A stretch of 64,000 nt of DNA, taken from positions 8,804,001 to 8,868,000 of the forward strand of contig NC_048554.1 in NCBI RefSeq assembly GCF_902806685.2. Direction: 5' to 3'. Below, in pieces: positions 10,741 to 21,373 of the stretch; the stretch's first letter is position 1, and each line of letters begins with the position of its first letter. This DNA is from Maniola hyperantus (Eukaryota; Arthropoda; Insecta; Lepidoptera; Nymphalidae). A program made the translations under genes and the position numbers. The notes beneath the pieces were generated by a model. That model had not been told where the DNA came from. It saw only the letters and a program-made list of their open reading frames with translations, and did not search any database.

Positions 10741-12009
10741 ATGGAACAGACTTTTGCCCAGTTTCATTCACTTTTGAAGGACGAATTGTGTTATGAGGTA
10801 TCCATTCGTTCCGAAACTCCAGCACCTACAGTGCTAGGTTTAAAGAAACAGTTAAAACAATTAATTCAGGAAATTCCTTCTGAATCAATCTTAGAGACGG
10901 ATTTCACTTCTGAAAGTGAGTTAGGGGTTATTACTAAAAAACTTCAAGACTTAGAAGATTTATTAAAAAAGTGTTCTGACACTAAAGATAGACATGCCCT
11001 CTGTAGGTCTAAAGCTTTAGCTTCACATTTGTACTTTAGAATTTTAAGAATACAGTGTTCCGAACTCAGCTTAATAAGTAGGAAGAGTGAATTACATACA
11101 AAGTTGCAGAGTTTGATTTCCAGATTAGATGCTGACAATGAGTCGTCTCACGACGAATCACTGGATTCCGAGAGTACCGCCGTTGACTGCACTGGTGATA
11201 AAAATGTTGCCAAGTGGAAGTTAAATTTCAACGGACAGGGTGATCCGCGCAGTTTCATCGAACGCGTTGAGGAATATAAAAGATCTTATGGCGTTTCAGA
11301 TGGAAAATTATTTGTTTCTGCATTTCATCTTTTTACAGGCCGAGCATTGTTATGGTACAGAGGCAACAAATGTCAAGTTTCGTCTTGGTCAGAATTGAAA
11401 ACTTTATTTTTAGAGGAATTTGATGCAGTAGATTATGACTACAGGTTGCTAGGTGAAATTCGAGCAAGAACACAAGGCTCTGAAGAACCTGTGTCTATCT
11501 ATTTCGCTGTAATGTTTGGCATGTTTTCAAGGTTGTCAACACCACTTTCCGAAGAACAAAAGTTACAAATTTTATTACATAATATTCGCCCTTTTTACTC
11601 AGAACAATTAGCTCTTGTTGACATTAAGTCTGTCGCAATGTTGAAGGAAAAGTGTCGCAAACTAGAGGCTGCGAGGCAGCGTTCCGCCTTATTTTCTGAG
11701 CCTACTAACAGTAAGGCAACTTTAAGTTCAGAGTTTGCTTACAAACAAGTGACAAAACAGATAAACACACTTTCAGTCACACCTGCACCTAAGGTTGATA
11801 CAAGTAAAGGCACTGATTTTACGAAAACAAATAAACAACTATGTTACAAGTGCGGCAAGGGTAACCATTCCTTTAAATTTTGCAGGACAGTTCCGAAATT
11901 TATTAGATGTTTTTCGTGTGGACGTCAGAACTTTACAGTAAAGACATGTCCAAGTTGTAGTAAAAAGGCGACTAGTAAACCCGCTCCGGACAAAAATTCA
12001 AAAAACTAA
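10741..12009 (+). CDS. Gag of the Ty3/gypsy element
   Basis: A 422-residue structural protein that would form the cytoplasmic virus-like particle and bind element RNA. The N-terminal 150 residues are polar and helical-looking. About residues 155-245 form a retrotransposon-gag (capsid) domain with landmarks WKLNFNGQGDPRSF and GRALLWY. The nucleocapsid region has a canonical CX2CX4HX4C knuckle at 368-381 (CYKCGKGNHSFKFC). A second knuckle at 390-403 has Phe where His is expected, and a CPSC follows. The ATG at 10741 is the first in frame and the frame is intact. The stop TAA (12007-12009) directly follows the heptamer AAAAAAC, and pol continues in the -1 frame, so Gag-Pol is probably made by -1 ribosomal frameshifting. 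Confidence 0.93.
   Translation: MEQTFAQFHSLLKDELCYEVSIRSETPAPTVLGLKKQLKQLIQEIPSESILETDFTSESELGVITKKLQDLEDLLKKCSDTKDRHALCRSKALASHLYFRILRIQCSELSLISRKSELHTKLQSLISRLDADNESSHDESLDSESTAVDCTGDKNVAKWKLNFNGQGDPRSFIERVEEYKRSYGVSDGKLFVSAFHLFTGRALLWYRGNKCQVSSWSELKTLFLEEFDAVDYDYRLLGEIRARTQGSEEPVSIYFAVMFGMFSRLSTPLSEEQKLQILLHNIRPFYSEQLALVDIKSVAMLKEKCRKLEAARQRSALFSEPTNSKATLSSEFAYKQVTKQINTLSVTPAPKVDTSKGTDFTKTNKQLCYKCGKGNHSFKFCRTVPKFIRCFSCGRQNFTVKTCPSCSKKATSKPAPDKNSKN
12000..12006 (+). promoter_or_regulatory. -1 ribosomal frameshift slippery site
   Basis: A AAA AAC in the gag frame is an exact X XXY YYZ heptamer, immediately before the gag TAA. The -1 frame is open through this point and continues into the protease. 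A small hairpin (TGTG...CACA, about 12021-12034) lies downstream. Function is inferred from the pattern. Confidence 0.75.
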
Positions 12010-15000
12010 TTAGTAAGAACTGTGCAGAGACACAAGTAAAGAACTTGGTCATTAACAACAAAACATCCCTTTTACCTGACACAGTTCTGTATTCAGTGGA
12101 TAAACGAGACTTTAGGCCACATTTAAAGGTTTTTGTTGACGGTTTTGAGATTACAGGTTTACTAGATTCCGGTGCTTGCGCGTCAATTTTGGGTAACCAG
12201 GCGCACAAGGTTTTTTTGAGATTCGGTTATAAATTGCATAGCAGTATTGATACCACATTTTCAGTGGCAAATGGAGACAAACTTCATTGCATGGGTTATA
12301 TGTTTATTCCGATTACTTATAATTCCGTAACTCACATAATAAAATTTTTTGTAGTACCCTCTATAATAGCGGATGTTATTTTTGGCTGTGACTTTTGGAA
12401 AACATTTCAGTTAGCCCCTGGCATTTTTGATAATTTAGAATTAATTAAGGCACCTTCTCAATTTTACAATATTTGTGCGATTGATAATAAACAAATTCAT
12501 ACCATCACTTCTTTTGAAAACTTATCATCTCAACAGAAAGAATTAGCCCAGTCTGTAGTAAATAAATTTTTAGATATTTCTTCAGAGAAAATTGGATTGG
12601 GTAGAACAAAATTAATTGAACATGTTATTGACACCGGTGATGCCTTGCCAATAAAATAAAACAATATCCACTTTCTCCCGAAAGAAGGAAGCTTTAGGTA
12701 AAGAGTTAGATAGGATGCTGGAAATGGACGTAGTTACTCCGAGTGAAAGCCCTTGGAATAACCCAGCAATTTTAGTGAAAAGGCAAATGGAGACTGGAGA
12801 TTTTGCCTAGATTGCAGGAAATTAAATTCAGTGACAAAGGGGGATTCATACTCAATACCGTACATTCCACAAATTCTAGATAGCTTGAAAGAGGCAAGGT
12901 TTTTATCATCGATTGATTTAAGTTCAAGTTTCTGGCAAATTCCGTTAGCTAACGACTCTCAGGAAAAAACCAGTTTTACAGTTCCTGGTAGAGGGTTATT
13001 CAAATTTAAAGTCATGCCGTTTGGCCTATGCGGTGCACCAGCACGACAGCAGAGGTTAATGGACCAGTTATTTAATCAAAATTTTTGTAGTGATATTGAA
13101 AATGGAATAGTATTTTGTTATATAGATGATATTGTTATTTGTTCTGCTGATTTTGAAACCCATTTAATTTTATTAAACAGAGTTCTGGATAAACTAAAAA
13201 TGGCTCAACTATCCATAAATTTTGATAAATGTAATTTTTTTAGAAACTCTTTGAAATATTTAGGGTATATAGTGGATGAATTTGGTTTACGCACAGATCC
13301 TGGAAAAGTTGCCGCAGTTTTGAACTTTCCGACCCCAAAAACTGCACAGGAGGTAAAGATTTTCCTAGGCACTTGTTCTTGGTACAGGCGCTTTATTAGG
13401 AATTTTTCAACCATCGCTGCACCACTCAATAGACTAACGAGTAAAGGAAAGAACGCACCTAAATTTGAGTGGAGCGAACAGGCAGAGGTAGCATTTAATA
13501 CATTGAAGAATGCGTTGGTAACCGCACCTGTTCTTGCGGTACCGAATTTTGAAAAACCATTCAAAATACATTGTGATGCTTCTGCATATGGTGTTGGCGG
13601 TATGCTGACGCAAGAAACCGATGGTTGCGATCATCCCATTGCGTATGTCAGTAGGAGCCTAAATAAAAACGAAAGGAATTACAGCGCGACGGAACGCGAG
13701 GCTCTAGCTGTGATTTTTGCAGTGGAGAAATTTCAGGCTTATTTTGGTTCCAAGCCAGTCACAATTATCACAGACCATGCATCCCTAAAGTGGTTCTTAA
13801 ATTTAGAAAATCCCTCAGGACGACTCGCCAGATGGGGTTGTAGATTATCACAGTATAATTTTGTTATCGAACATAGGAAGGGTTGTGATAATGTAGTTCC
13901 GGATACCTTGTCGAGACTCATACACGTAGATGTAGTTGGTGATCGTAATGATAACTCTAGTCAACAAGTTTTGGTAGATGACTGGTATGACAAAACATTT
14001 AATGGCTGTAAAATCAATCCAGCAAATTTTCCGAATTTTTGTATTTTGAACGATAAACTATATCGTTACAGTAAATGTAAATACCAGCTTCTCAGTGAGT
14101 TCGACTGGAAAGAGGTAGTCCACAAGAACGACATCCTTAGCATTATGCAACAAAACCATGCAGATGCAACTGCAGGTCATTTTGGTGTGTTCAAAACTCA
14201 TCGCAGATTATCCCTCAGATATTTTTGGCGTGGTATGTATAAGGACGTGGTTGAGTACGTTAAGAATTGTGATACTTGCTCTGCGTATAAACACACGACA
14301 TCAGCCACTCCAGGTCTGCTTGGGAAGCCTAAAGTCTGCGAGAGACCTTTTCAGGTCATTTCGGCTGATTTAGTCGGACCTTTGCCTAGGTCTAAATCAG
14401 GATTTACATTTCTTTTTGTGGTGACGTGTTGTTTTTCGAAATATACAATGTTGTTTCCGTTACGGCGTGCCACAGGTGCCGCTGTTGTTAAAGCGCTAGA
14501 GAATTTTGTATTTTTGAACCATAGTGTTCCAGAGACTGTGATTGTGGACAATGGGTCCCAATTTACAGGATCTGAATTCCGTAATCTCATTAAGCGTTAT
14601 AATATTCCGAAATTACACTACACACCACTGTACACTCCGCAAGTTAACCTTGTTGAGAGGTACAATAAGGTTGTTATGACTGCTGTAGCCGCTTTTGTGA
14701 AAGATAACCACAGGTCCTGGGACGAAAACCTGTACAAGGTCCAGTTCGCCATAAACAGTGCGGTTAATGAATCCACTGGATTCTCCCCGTTCTTCCTTGT
14801 CCACGCTAGAGAACCGGTTTTAAATGGTTCCTTCTATAAGGACACGGATAAGGAGTACGAGGCCGGAATTCCAAGGGAGGAATACGCAGGAAAGTTTGGA
14901 ACTTTGGAGGACATATTTGGTCAGGTTAGGAGAAATTTGTTTCAGGCTCATGCAGAGTATGCAACGCATTACAACTTAAGGCGTAGGTCTGCAAGCTATT

Positions 15001-15191
15001 CTGTTGGGGATATAGTGTGGAAAAAGACCTATCCACAAAGCGACGCTACAAATTTTTTCGCAGCTAAGCTGGCACCTAAGTATGAAAAGTGCAGGGTTGT
15101 CAAGGTTTTGTCACCTTTGGTTTATGAACTAGTTAGAGTAGCTGACAACCACCCAATAGGCACTTGGCATATTAAGGATATTAAGAAGTAG
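12007..15191 (+). pseudogene. Pol of the Ty3/gypsy element: protease, RT, RNase H, integrase (frame-broken)
   Basis: The frame is open from the gag overlap and reaches an aspartic protease (LLDSGACASILG, about 12157-12192). It stops at TAA 12657-12659. RT similarity continues in other frames between 12660 and 12782, then returns to the original frame and is open to 15191. Three single-base deletions, each beside a short homopolymer (near 12655, 12680 and 12778), explain the pattern. RT motifs include FGLCGAP and the catalytic YIDD (about 13120). RNase H has HCDASAYGVGG and TDHASLKW. Integrase has an HHCC finger (H at about 14157, CDTC at about 14271) and the D, D, E triad in ADLVGP, VDNGSQF and VERYN. 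It ends without a chromodomain that I can recognise. In a working copy, these enzymes mature the particle, copy RNA to DNA and insert it. Confidence 0.92.
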
Positions 15192-16002
15192 ATATTTGCC
15201 ATTACTTAGTTTGGTCTAAACTGTTTGAATATTTAAGTTATCAATATTCAATTAGGAATTTGAATGAGTGTAGTGATGTTCTGAGTTAACAGTTACATTA
15301 CCATGGTTCAGTTGAGGAGGAATGTAGTGGATGTATGTAGGGATGAATATGTGATGATTGGAATGCTTGTGGTAGACCAACCGGTTGAGAAAGTAAAAAT
15401 GCAAATATCGTACTTTGGGGATAACGAAAAGGGGGGGTTTTGTGTTTTGTTTTCGTTTTCCTTCTAGATAATGGATCATTTCTGTTATTTTTCCGATTCT
15501 GTTCCGAGATCTATTTTCTAGGAGAGTTATTTCGTTTTTTTTTTCTCATATTCCGATTTTGATTCGGTTTTATTTTTCCGAATGGGATAGAGAACGGTTG
15601 CCATATCAGATGGACCCGTTCACAACCAGTTTTTCCGTATTTGTTGAGTAACAAATATTAAGATGGTAGTTTAAAAGAGTGAACCACCGTAGGCCTAGAC
15701 GCATTCTATCAGTCAGCTGAAGAATGATGCCAAGATGTTTCCACTCAAGTGTCTTAGACACCATGAAGTTTTTTTGTATATATTCTTTTTAGAAGTTAGG
15801 GTTGTGTAGTTAAGTATAATGTATAAAACCTTACACTGTTTTCAGTATATTTATTTTGTTAGACAATTTTCCTTGTTAGTAGTAGATGTGCGTTCACGCG
15901 TAACTTCTGTGTTTTTTTTTTGTTTGTTTGTTTCAGGCAAATTGTTAGTAGTTGTTGGATGACGCTGAGGGCAGCGTGGTTCAACCTGTTGAACCTTTTC
16001 GT
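15192..16002 (+). other. LTR element 3' non-coding region
   Basis: About 810 bp between the pol stop and the polypurine tract. No env-like frame and no transmembrane-type open frame were found. T-rich runs are prominent at 15420-15580. Confidence 0.7.
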
Positions 16003-16013
16003 AGGAGGGGAAG
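16003..16013 (+). other. Polypurine tract
   Basis: AGGAGGGGAAG lies three bases before the 3' LTR, the expected primer for plus-strand DNA synthesis. Confidence 0.85.
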
Positions 16014-16016
16014 TAT

Positions 16017-17441
16017 TGTGACGTTGTAAATTTTGAACTACTAATTAGCGTTTCGCTTTTAATAAAAATTTATTTTGTTCAAAGTATGTTGGTGCCACCT
16101 AGCATCAAGGTGCAGAACTACGCGTGGGTCGATGTTCAGAGTTCATTCGAGCCACAATAGATGGCGTTTGCTTCGTTGTCAATTGTCGTAAAAATAAAAC
16201 AAAATAATTAAATAAAACCATAATATCATTTGTTTATTGTTAAGTCATTAACAAAACGGTTCTTATAATATATCCTTAGGTTCCGCAAATATTCAAAAAT
16301 GAATTGGCTTCATGATCAAACTAACTGAGAGCGGCCACACTCGGGTTGCGTCTGGCAACACCGATAGGTGAGATTTAGAATTTTCCTGGAGTCAACATGT
16401 GAAGACGAATTTTTTTTCGTTCCAGGAAAATCTCATTCTTTTTCGCCCATGGCTTCGCCTGGAAAAATACAATAGTATAAAATTTAGTCATCCTAACGTA
16501 TTTCAATGTTTCATCAATTATGGTGAGTGAAAAATCAAGGAATGTGGATTCGACAAAATGGCGGTTTGGTTAGAGAAAATCCTAATTTTATGATTTCTTT
16601 CAGTTCCAGTTATTTTAACTTCCCAAATAAATGAGGATAATGGGTTGTGGGTGGACTTCTGAAAACCATTGGTGGCCAGGAGTTCAATAGGGTTTACGTT
16701 TACGTTTACGTTTACGTTTACGTTTTACGTTTAGCTTCAGTTTTCCGTTTTAGTTTTCCGTTTGCGTTTTCGGTTTTCGTATTTATTTCTTTTGCACATT
16801 CACGTTGACAACTTAATTGCTATGGATAAGACTTGGTGAAAATCTTTGTAAGGAAACATTTCGGTTGTGAAGAATCAAGTTAAATTGAGTTTTGGATCTT
16901 GGCCGATGCCGTCCAGCTACCTTGCAGTCTTCGCACCTACAAGTAAGCAAATGTTTGTATCCTGCAACAGTTTAGTGAACCTTCTTAGTGTATGTGTACA
17001 GTAAGAACCCTGTCTTTACTACTGAGCTTTTATTTTGAAACAATTTTATGAATTTTACTGTGTCATTGTCTATTCCATGCCAATGGCATCTTAAATTTAA
17101 AACATAGATCTTATGTACTATCTACCTAAGTCATTCTAATGTATCTAAATTAAGTCTTGGCATTAAGCTAGAATAACTAAGCATTATTAGCCATCATTCT
17201 GTATTAAGCGACCCCGGTAAAAGTTACATTAAAAACAATTTTGCCTAACATCTAGCAAATTTCATTTATAACACCTCATATGCATTACAAGGGAGTCGAC
17301 GGCTAGCTTCTATTCTTTACTAGGTAGATAGATCAAGTAAAGTAAATTAAAATTATTTTTTTTTTCCTCTAATCTTTGTAAGGTGGTAGATTATTCCGTA
17401 TCCGGGTATATTTCTATTCCGCCCGATTTACCACCCTTACA
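16017..17441 (+). repeat. 3' LTR
   Basis: 1425 bp; I compared it line by line with 8147-9571 and found no difference. It is followed by the CCAC target-site duplication. Confidence 0.97.
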
Positions 17442-17445
17442 CCAC
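17442..17445. repeat. Target-site duplication (CCAC), right of the LTR element
   Basis: Second copy of the 4-bp duplication found at 8143-8146. Confidence 0.88.
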
Positions 17446-17811
17446 ACGATTTCTCTGTCCTGCAGGTACGACTCCAGCAGTCGCCGGAGGTACAACGGTA
17501 CTCTGTGGTAGCAAAGTGCCTCGAGTAAAGTCTCGAAAGGGAGACTATTGAAGGCATTTGCAACGTCAAGCGAGACTGCAAGGACCACTTCCCCTCTATC
17601 AGTTGCTTCCATGGTCATACTTTTCAAGGCATCCAGGGCATCCAGGGTCGAGCGGCCTGCTCGGAATCCATACTGCGTCTCAGATAGATTCGGGCCTACT
17701 GTCTCAAGGTGCTCCATGAGACGAGTGGCTAGAATCTTTTCTAAGAGCTTGCCAGTCTCGCTGAGCAGAACTATTGGTCTATATGCTGAAGGGGAATCCA
17801 GCGGGTGACTG
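17442..17811 (-). pseudogene. LINE ORF2, reverse transcriptase N-terminal part
   Basis: Minus-strand RT motifs AYRPIVLLSETGKLLEK and QYGFRAGRSTLDAL are followed by the first catalytic Asp block LAVSLDVANAFNSLP. The sequence ends at the LTR element (17442), and the catalytic half resumes at 8146. Upstream, the frame differs from the endonuclease part. The segment normally lying between KTAPGPD and the AYRPI block, about 60 residues by family comparison, is missing near 17800-17815. The copy therefore has an internal deletion plus a frame shift as well as the LTR insertion. Confidence 0.87.
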
Positions 17812-19132
17812 AATCGGGTCCCGGTGCTGTCTTTCTAGCCCGTAGGCGGTCGAGCGCTAAATCCAGTTCTCCCTCTGTGATAGGAGGGATGTCGTCCATA
17901 TTCTGGCTCCCAAATGGGGGTGACATAGCCGGAGGGACGTGGTTCTGGGAGTCGGGAAACAGTTCTCCAACTACACGCCACAGGAGATCAGGCTGCAGGG
18001 TCTCTGTGATGGGTGCGCCTTGTGTGCTGAGTTTATTTCGCGCAACACGATAGGGGCGCCCCCAGGGGTCCCTGTTCAATGTCTCTAGCATCTCTTCACG
18101 GGCGGACTCCTTAGCTTTACTTATGGCTAGCTGCAGATCTTTCTTAGCCTGTCGATAAACGCTCCGCACTTGATCCTCGAGATCCGGGTTCTGATCGTTT
18201 CGCCTACGGTACCGAACATACGCTCTGCGGGCTCTATTACTGATTGCCCGGAGGTTTGCGATTTCAGGGGACCACCAATACACGCGGCGGCGAGGGGACC
18301 AGCGTCGGGTACGTGGCATGGATGCATCACAGATGTCCTTCAGGACGTTGCACAACTGCCCAGAAAGTTCGTCCACGCTTGTGTTGCCATTGCTGCTGGA
18401 AGAAGACCACCGCCGTACAATGGCCGCCTCTTTGGCCAGATCGCGATCTAGTAGACTCAGGCACCAGCGTGGAAACTGACTTGAGTTTCTGGGGTTGTTC
18501 CTCGGCCCCGGACTGGTAGAGATCTCAAAGCGGATGTAATTGTGATCCGAGAGAGTCTCCGCCTCTTCCTCCACTCTCCAGTTAACCACCCTGTTCGCAA
18601 CTGTGGGAGTTGCAAATGAAAGATCAATCACAGACCCCCCCTGCTGCTGCGGCAGCAGGGGGGGTAGACCCGAGAGAAGAGCCCAGATCTGTACCGCCCT
18701 ACCCCTTGCATTTGTGATAGGATTTCCCCAAGCCTGGGACTTAGCATTAAAGTCACCAAGAACAACGATGTACCCCCCCGACTGTCTATCGATAGCTGCC
18801 CTGACAGAGTCGAGATAGACTTCAAATTCCGCCAGGCTGCGGTTGGGCGAGAAATAAATGCCTACCACTACGTATTCCCCCCATTTTGCCACCGCATACC
18901 CGGAGCCTCTTTCTAATACCGTAAGAGGAATGTCGGTATTACTTCTGGTCAGAACCGCCACCGAGCCATCCAAGTCACCAACCCAGTGTAATTGGGGAGG
19001 AATATAATATGGTTCGCAGGCCACTGCCAGATCTATTCCCCACTCCAATATAGACTGCTGCAGGAGATCCTGAGCCCCAGCGCAGTGGTTGAGGTTCGAC
19101 TGGAGAAAGTTTAAATGACCCGACTGATTCAT
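17812..19132 (-). pseudogene. LINE ORF2, endonuclease part
   Basis: The ATG at 19132 overlaps the ORF1 stop as ATGA, so ORF2 probably depends on stop-and-restart translation. About residues 5-210 form an exonuclease-endonuclease-phosphatase fold, with LQSNLNHC (Asn), ACEPY (catalytic Glu), LGDFNAKSQAWG (Asp and Asn) and LSDHNYI (Asp-His). This enzyme would nick the target DNA to prime reverse transcription. A basic linker follows and the frame reaches KTAPGPD at the start of the RT domain, where a deletion breaks it. Raw translation runs to 17771, but residues after about 17812 are off-frame. Confidence 0.9.
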
Positions 19133-21024
19133 GATGACATTTCAGCTTCCTCTTGCGCCTGATGGCAACCAGCGCTGGTGGCAGGCTGAGACATTAGGAC
19201 CATCTTACTCCTTACTGGGGGAGGGTTGCAACTCCTACCCCCCATTACATGATCTGAGGGTAGACCTGCGTCTTTGCACACTAGGCAGCACATGGAGGCT
19301 GTGCATCCCAGCGATTTATGACCGCTGCCCCCACACCGGAAGCACAGGTCACCTCGGTCTGCAGCGGATGGGCAGACAGGCTTTGTGTGCCCAATGCCGA
19401 GGCACTTGAAGCAGCGCAGGGGGCGTTCCTCTAGCACCTGAACTTCAGCAGAGCTCCAGCCAACTCGCAGCCTCCCGGCATCAGAGATCACTTTAGCCAC
19501 CTCAATGGGGCAGTGCAAGACAGCCATACCCACCCCTCTAGGCCCGGATAGCACATCTCCAACTTTAAGCGACTGCGTGGAGCAGTTGCTGACTCGCACG
19601 ACGGCAGCGATTAACTTTTCTTTTGTGACAGAGTCGTCAAGGCCGGTCACCTTAAGGGTCACTAGTTTAGAGGGGCGAACCACGCTAGCCACGCCATCTA
19701 ATACCGTGCGGAGCCTGTTCGCTAGCAATTCAGCCTGTTCCGCCGTCTGACCCTTAGGCAGCTCTAGAAGTCTTGCGCCTGTGGCCGCCCGGCGAATTTT
19801 TATTCCGTCGCCTATGCCAAATTCTTCCAGGTTGACCTGTTGCTCTGCCTGTTCCAATATCTTAGCGTAGGTCACCCCCTTCTCTACTGCTGCTGGCTGC
19901 AATGTGATTACGACCGCCGCGGTTTTGGGGGACCTAAGTTTTGCTACAGCCGACTGAGTTGGTTTGGCGGCAGTTTCATTCGACGGGGCGGCGGTGGCGG
20001 CGTTGGCAGTGGATGAAGAGGCTTTCTTGCTCTTCTTCCCTTTTTTAACGACGGTTGCCCAGTCAGTGACCTCCCTTGCCTCAATTCGACTTGGTCCAGC
20101 AATTGTTTCGGAACTCGTGGGATTTGAGGCCGCTGTGGCACTCCGAGTCATCGGGCCCATCCGAGCACTTGGAAGAGCAGTAGCCGGCTGAGTTGCTGCC
20201 ACTTCCTGACACTGTTTGTCGCCTGCTAAGGGTGGACGGTGCATCTTCTCAGGCAGAAGTCGTTCTTCGATTCCGGCGAATCGGGCATCCAGCATGACGC
20301 CTACTGAGGTGACAATGGACGCCTTTAGCTCCTCAATGAGTTTCTCACTTAAGGTGGGGACGGACGAGGTGTTCGCCGCCACCATGGACGTCTTCATTTC
20401 ACTAAACTCTCTACGGTGGGCCTTTAACTCCGCTTTGAGGTTTTCCACCTCCTGGCGTAAGCGGCCATTGTCAGCTCTTAGTCGTCGGGTTTCCTCGGCT
20501 TCAGTCCTAGATGCCAGAGCATCCACCATCCCCTGGAGAGCGGCTGCTGAGTCCTTAAGGAGTCTAGCGTATGGGCCCTTGAGGTGCCCTGGTTTAGAGG
20601 CAACCTGGACTATGTTCGCTACGCTTTTTCCTGCAGCAGCTCGCAGCTCCTCGGCGCTGAGTTGGATGGGGTCCTCCTTTCGGAGCTCAAAAGAAACTTC
20701 TTCAGGGTCTAAGACAGGCTCAGACACCTTGTTGCTACACACTCGATCTCGTAGGAATTGGTTGAAAGCCTCCTCTTTGGCCTCTTCCTTCGCTTCTCTG
20801 AGACTGACTCTAGCACGGGAGATCCCTGTGCCTCGCCCTCGGCCTTTCGATCTACCACGGCTAACGGATGAGGCCCTGGAGCTCTCAGAGTCTGGATCCG
20901 ATTCCAGGCCTGATCGGAGCGGACTCCGGGTTCGAGAGTCGTCTCTTGGTACCGGCAATACTCCTTGACTTCGCAATTTGCGAGCAGCAGCTACACCCGT
21001 CTCCATACTCGTTCCGTCATTCAT
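19129..21024 (-). CDS. LINE ORF1, gag-like RNA-binding protein
   Basis: A 631-residue intact frame. The N-terminus is Ser/Arg-rich (SRASSVSRGRSKGRGRG, about 50-65). A probable coiled coil follows (about 185-225, with many Leu/Glu/Arg residues). Near the C-terminus are three zinc knuckles: CFKCLGIGHTKPVC (539-552), CFRCGGSGHKSLGC (562-575) and a variant CLVC...H...C (about 581-600). This layout is typical of R1-clade ORF1, which binds the element RNA. The stop overlaps the ORF2 start by 4 nt (ATGA). It uses GC-rich codons, unlike the AT-rich flanking DNA. Confidence 0.92.
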   Translation of the reverse strand: MNDGTSMETGVAAARKLRSQGVLPVPRDDSRTRSPLRSGLESDPDSESSRASSVSRGRSKGRGRGTGISRARVSLREAKEEAKEEAFNQFLRDRVCSNKVSEPVLDPEEVSFELRKEDPIQLSAEELRAAAGKSVANIVQVASKPGHLKGPYARLLKDSAAALQGMVDALASRTEAEETRRLRADNGRLRQEVENLKAELKAHRREFSEMKTSMVAANTSSVPTLSEKLIEELKASIVTSVGVMLDARFAGIEERLLPEKMHRPPLAGDKQCQEVAATQPATALPSARMGPMTRSATAASNPTSSETIAGPSRIEAREVTDWATVVKKGKKSKKASSSTANAATAAPSNETAAKPTQSAVAKLRSPKTAAVVITLQPAAVEKGVTYAKILEQAEQQVNLEEFGIGDGIKIRRAATGARLLELPKGQTAEQAELLANRLRTVLDGVASVVRPSKLVTLKVTGLDDSVTKEKLIAAVVRVSNCSTQSLKVGDVLSGPRGVGMAVLHCPIEVAKVISDAGRLRVGWSSAEVQVLEERPLRCFKCLGIGHTKPVCPSAADRGDLCFRCGGSGHKSLGCTASMCCLVCKDAGLPSDHVMGGRSCNPPPVRSKMVLMSQPATSAGCHQAQEEAEMSS

Positions 21025-21373
21025 CTGTACCTAAAGGGGGGGGGCGACCTGCTAGCTAAACCATGCAGGTCAGCAATCAAGGGAACAAATACAACCTAGC
21101 CTACAAATATAAACACCTAGCCTAGCTTAACTTAACTATCCTAGCTTAATTAACCTAGCTTTAGTCTATCTTAACCTAATTTATCACAGTCCCTAGGTCA
21201 CTTAGTGTCACTAGGTCTCCAGCAGGCACAGGCAACGTAGTATACCACAACACCACGGCACAGGCACCATATTACCCCAGGCCGGGGCCAAGTTGTTATC
21301 ACCTCCGAGCACCGGCTTCGAGCACACGACAACTCACAATAGTCACTCAATAACAAGCGTCCGACTCGCTTAG
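21025..21373 (-). other. 5' UTR of the R1-like LINE
   Basis: The sequence between the 5' target-site duplication and the ORF1 ATG, without an open frame. It contains CCTAGCTTAA-like reiterations at 21110-21180. Its presence suggests the copy inserted at full length. Confidence 0.75.

Larger units (their letters stand above)
8147..17441 (+). mobile_element. Ty3/gypsy LTR retrotransposon, near-complete, recent
   Basis: A 9295-bp element on the plus strand: 5' LTR, tRNA-Lys-type primer site, long leader, gag, pol (protease, reverse transcriptase, RNase H, integrase), polypurine tract and 3' LTR. Integrase follows RNase H, the Ty3/gypsy (Metaviridae) order. I see no env-like frame between pol and the 3' LTR. 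It is inserted into the RT of the minus-strand LINE. The LTRs are identical base for base, so insertion was very recent. Pol carries three one-base frame shifts that either disable it or are assembly errors. Confidence 0.97.
6591..21373 (-). mobile_element. R1-clade non-LTR retrotransposon (LINE), interrupted
   Basis: A minus-strand LINE with a 5' UTR (21025-21373), ORF1 (gag-like), ORF2 (endonuclease plus reverse transcriptase), a 3' UTR of about 200 bp and a 42-nt A tail (plus-strand T run 6591-6632). A 17-bp target-site duplication flanks it. Without the inserted LTR element it is about 5.5 kb, close to the usual R1-clade size. R1-clade assignment rests on the apurinic-type endonuclease, the three zinc knuckles in ORF1 and the C-terminal CCHC motif after the reverse transcriptase. 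It sits in TAGGTACC-rich DNA, not in rDNA or TTAGG telomere repeats. It is dead: the RT is split by the LTR insertion and has lost an internal segment. Confidence 0.92.

Noticed and set aside
15192..16002. env gene of an errantivirus
   Set aside because: No open frame of suitable size and no signal peptide or membrane segment between pol and the polypurine tract.
20216..20968. 250-codon plus-strand frame
   Set aside because: Antisense shadow of LINE ORF1, with Ser/Arg-rich composition from the reverse strand.
6591..21373. Telomere-specific (SART/TRAS) or rDNA-specific (R1) LINE
   Set aside because: The flanks are TAGGTACC-rich unique DNA, with no TTAGG repeats and no 28S rRNA sequence.
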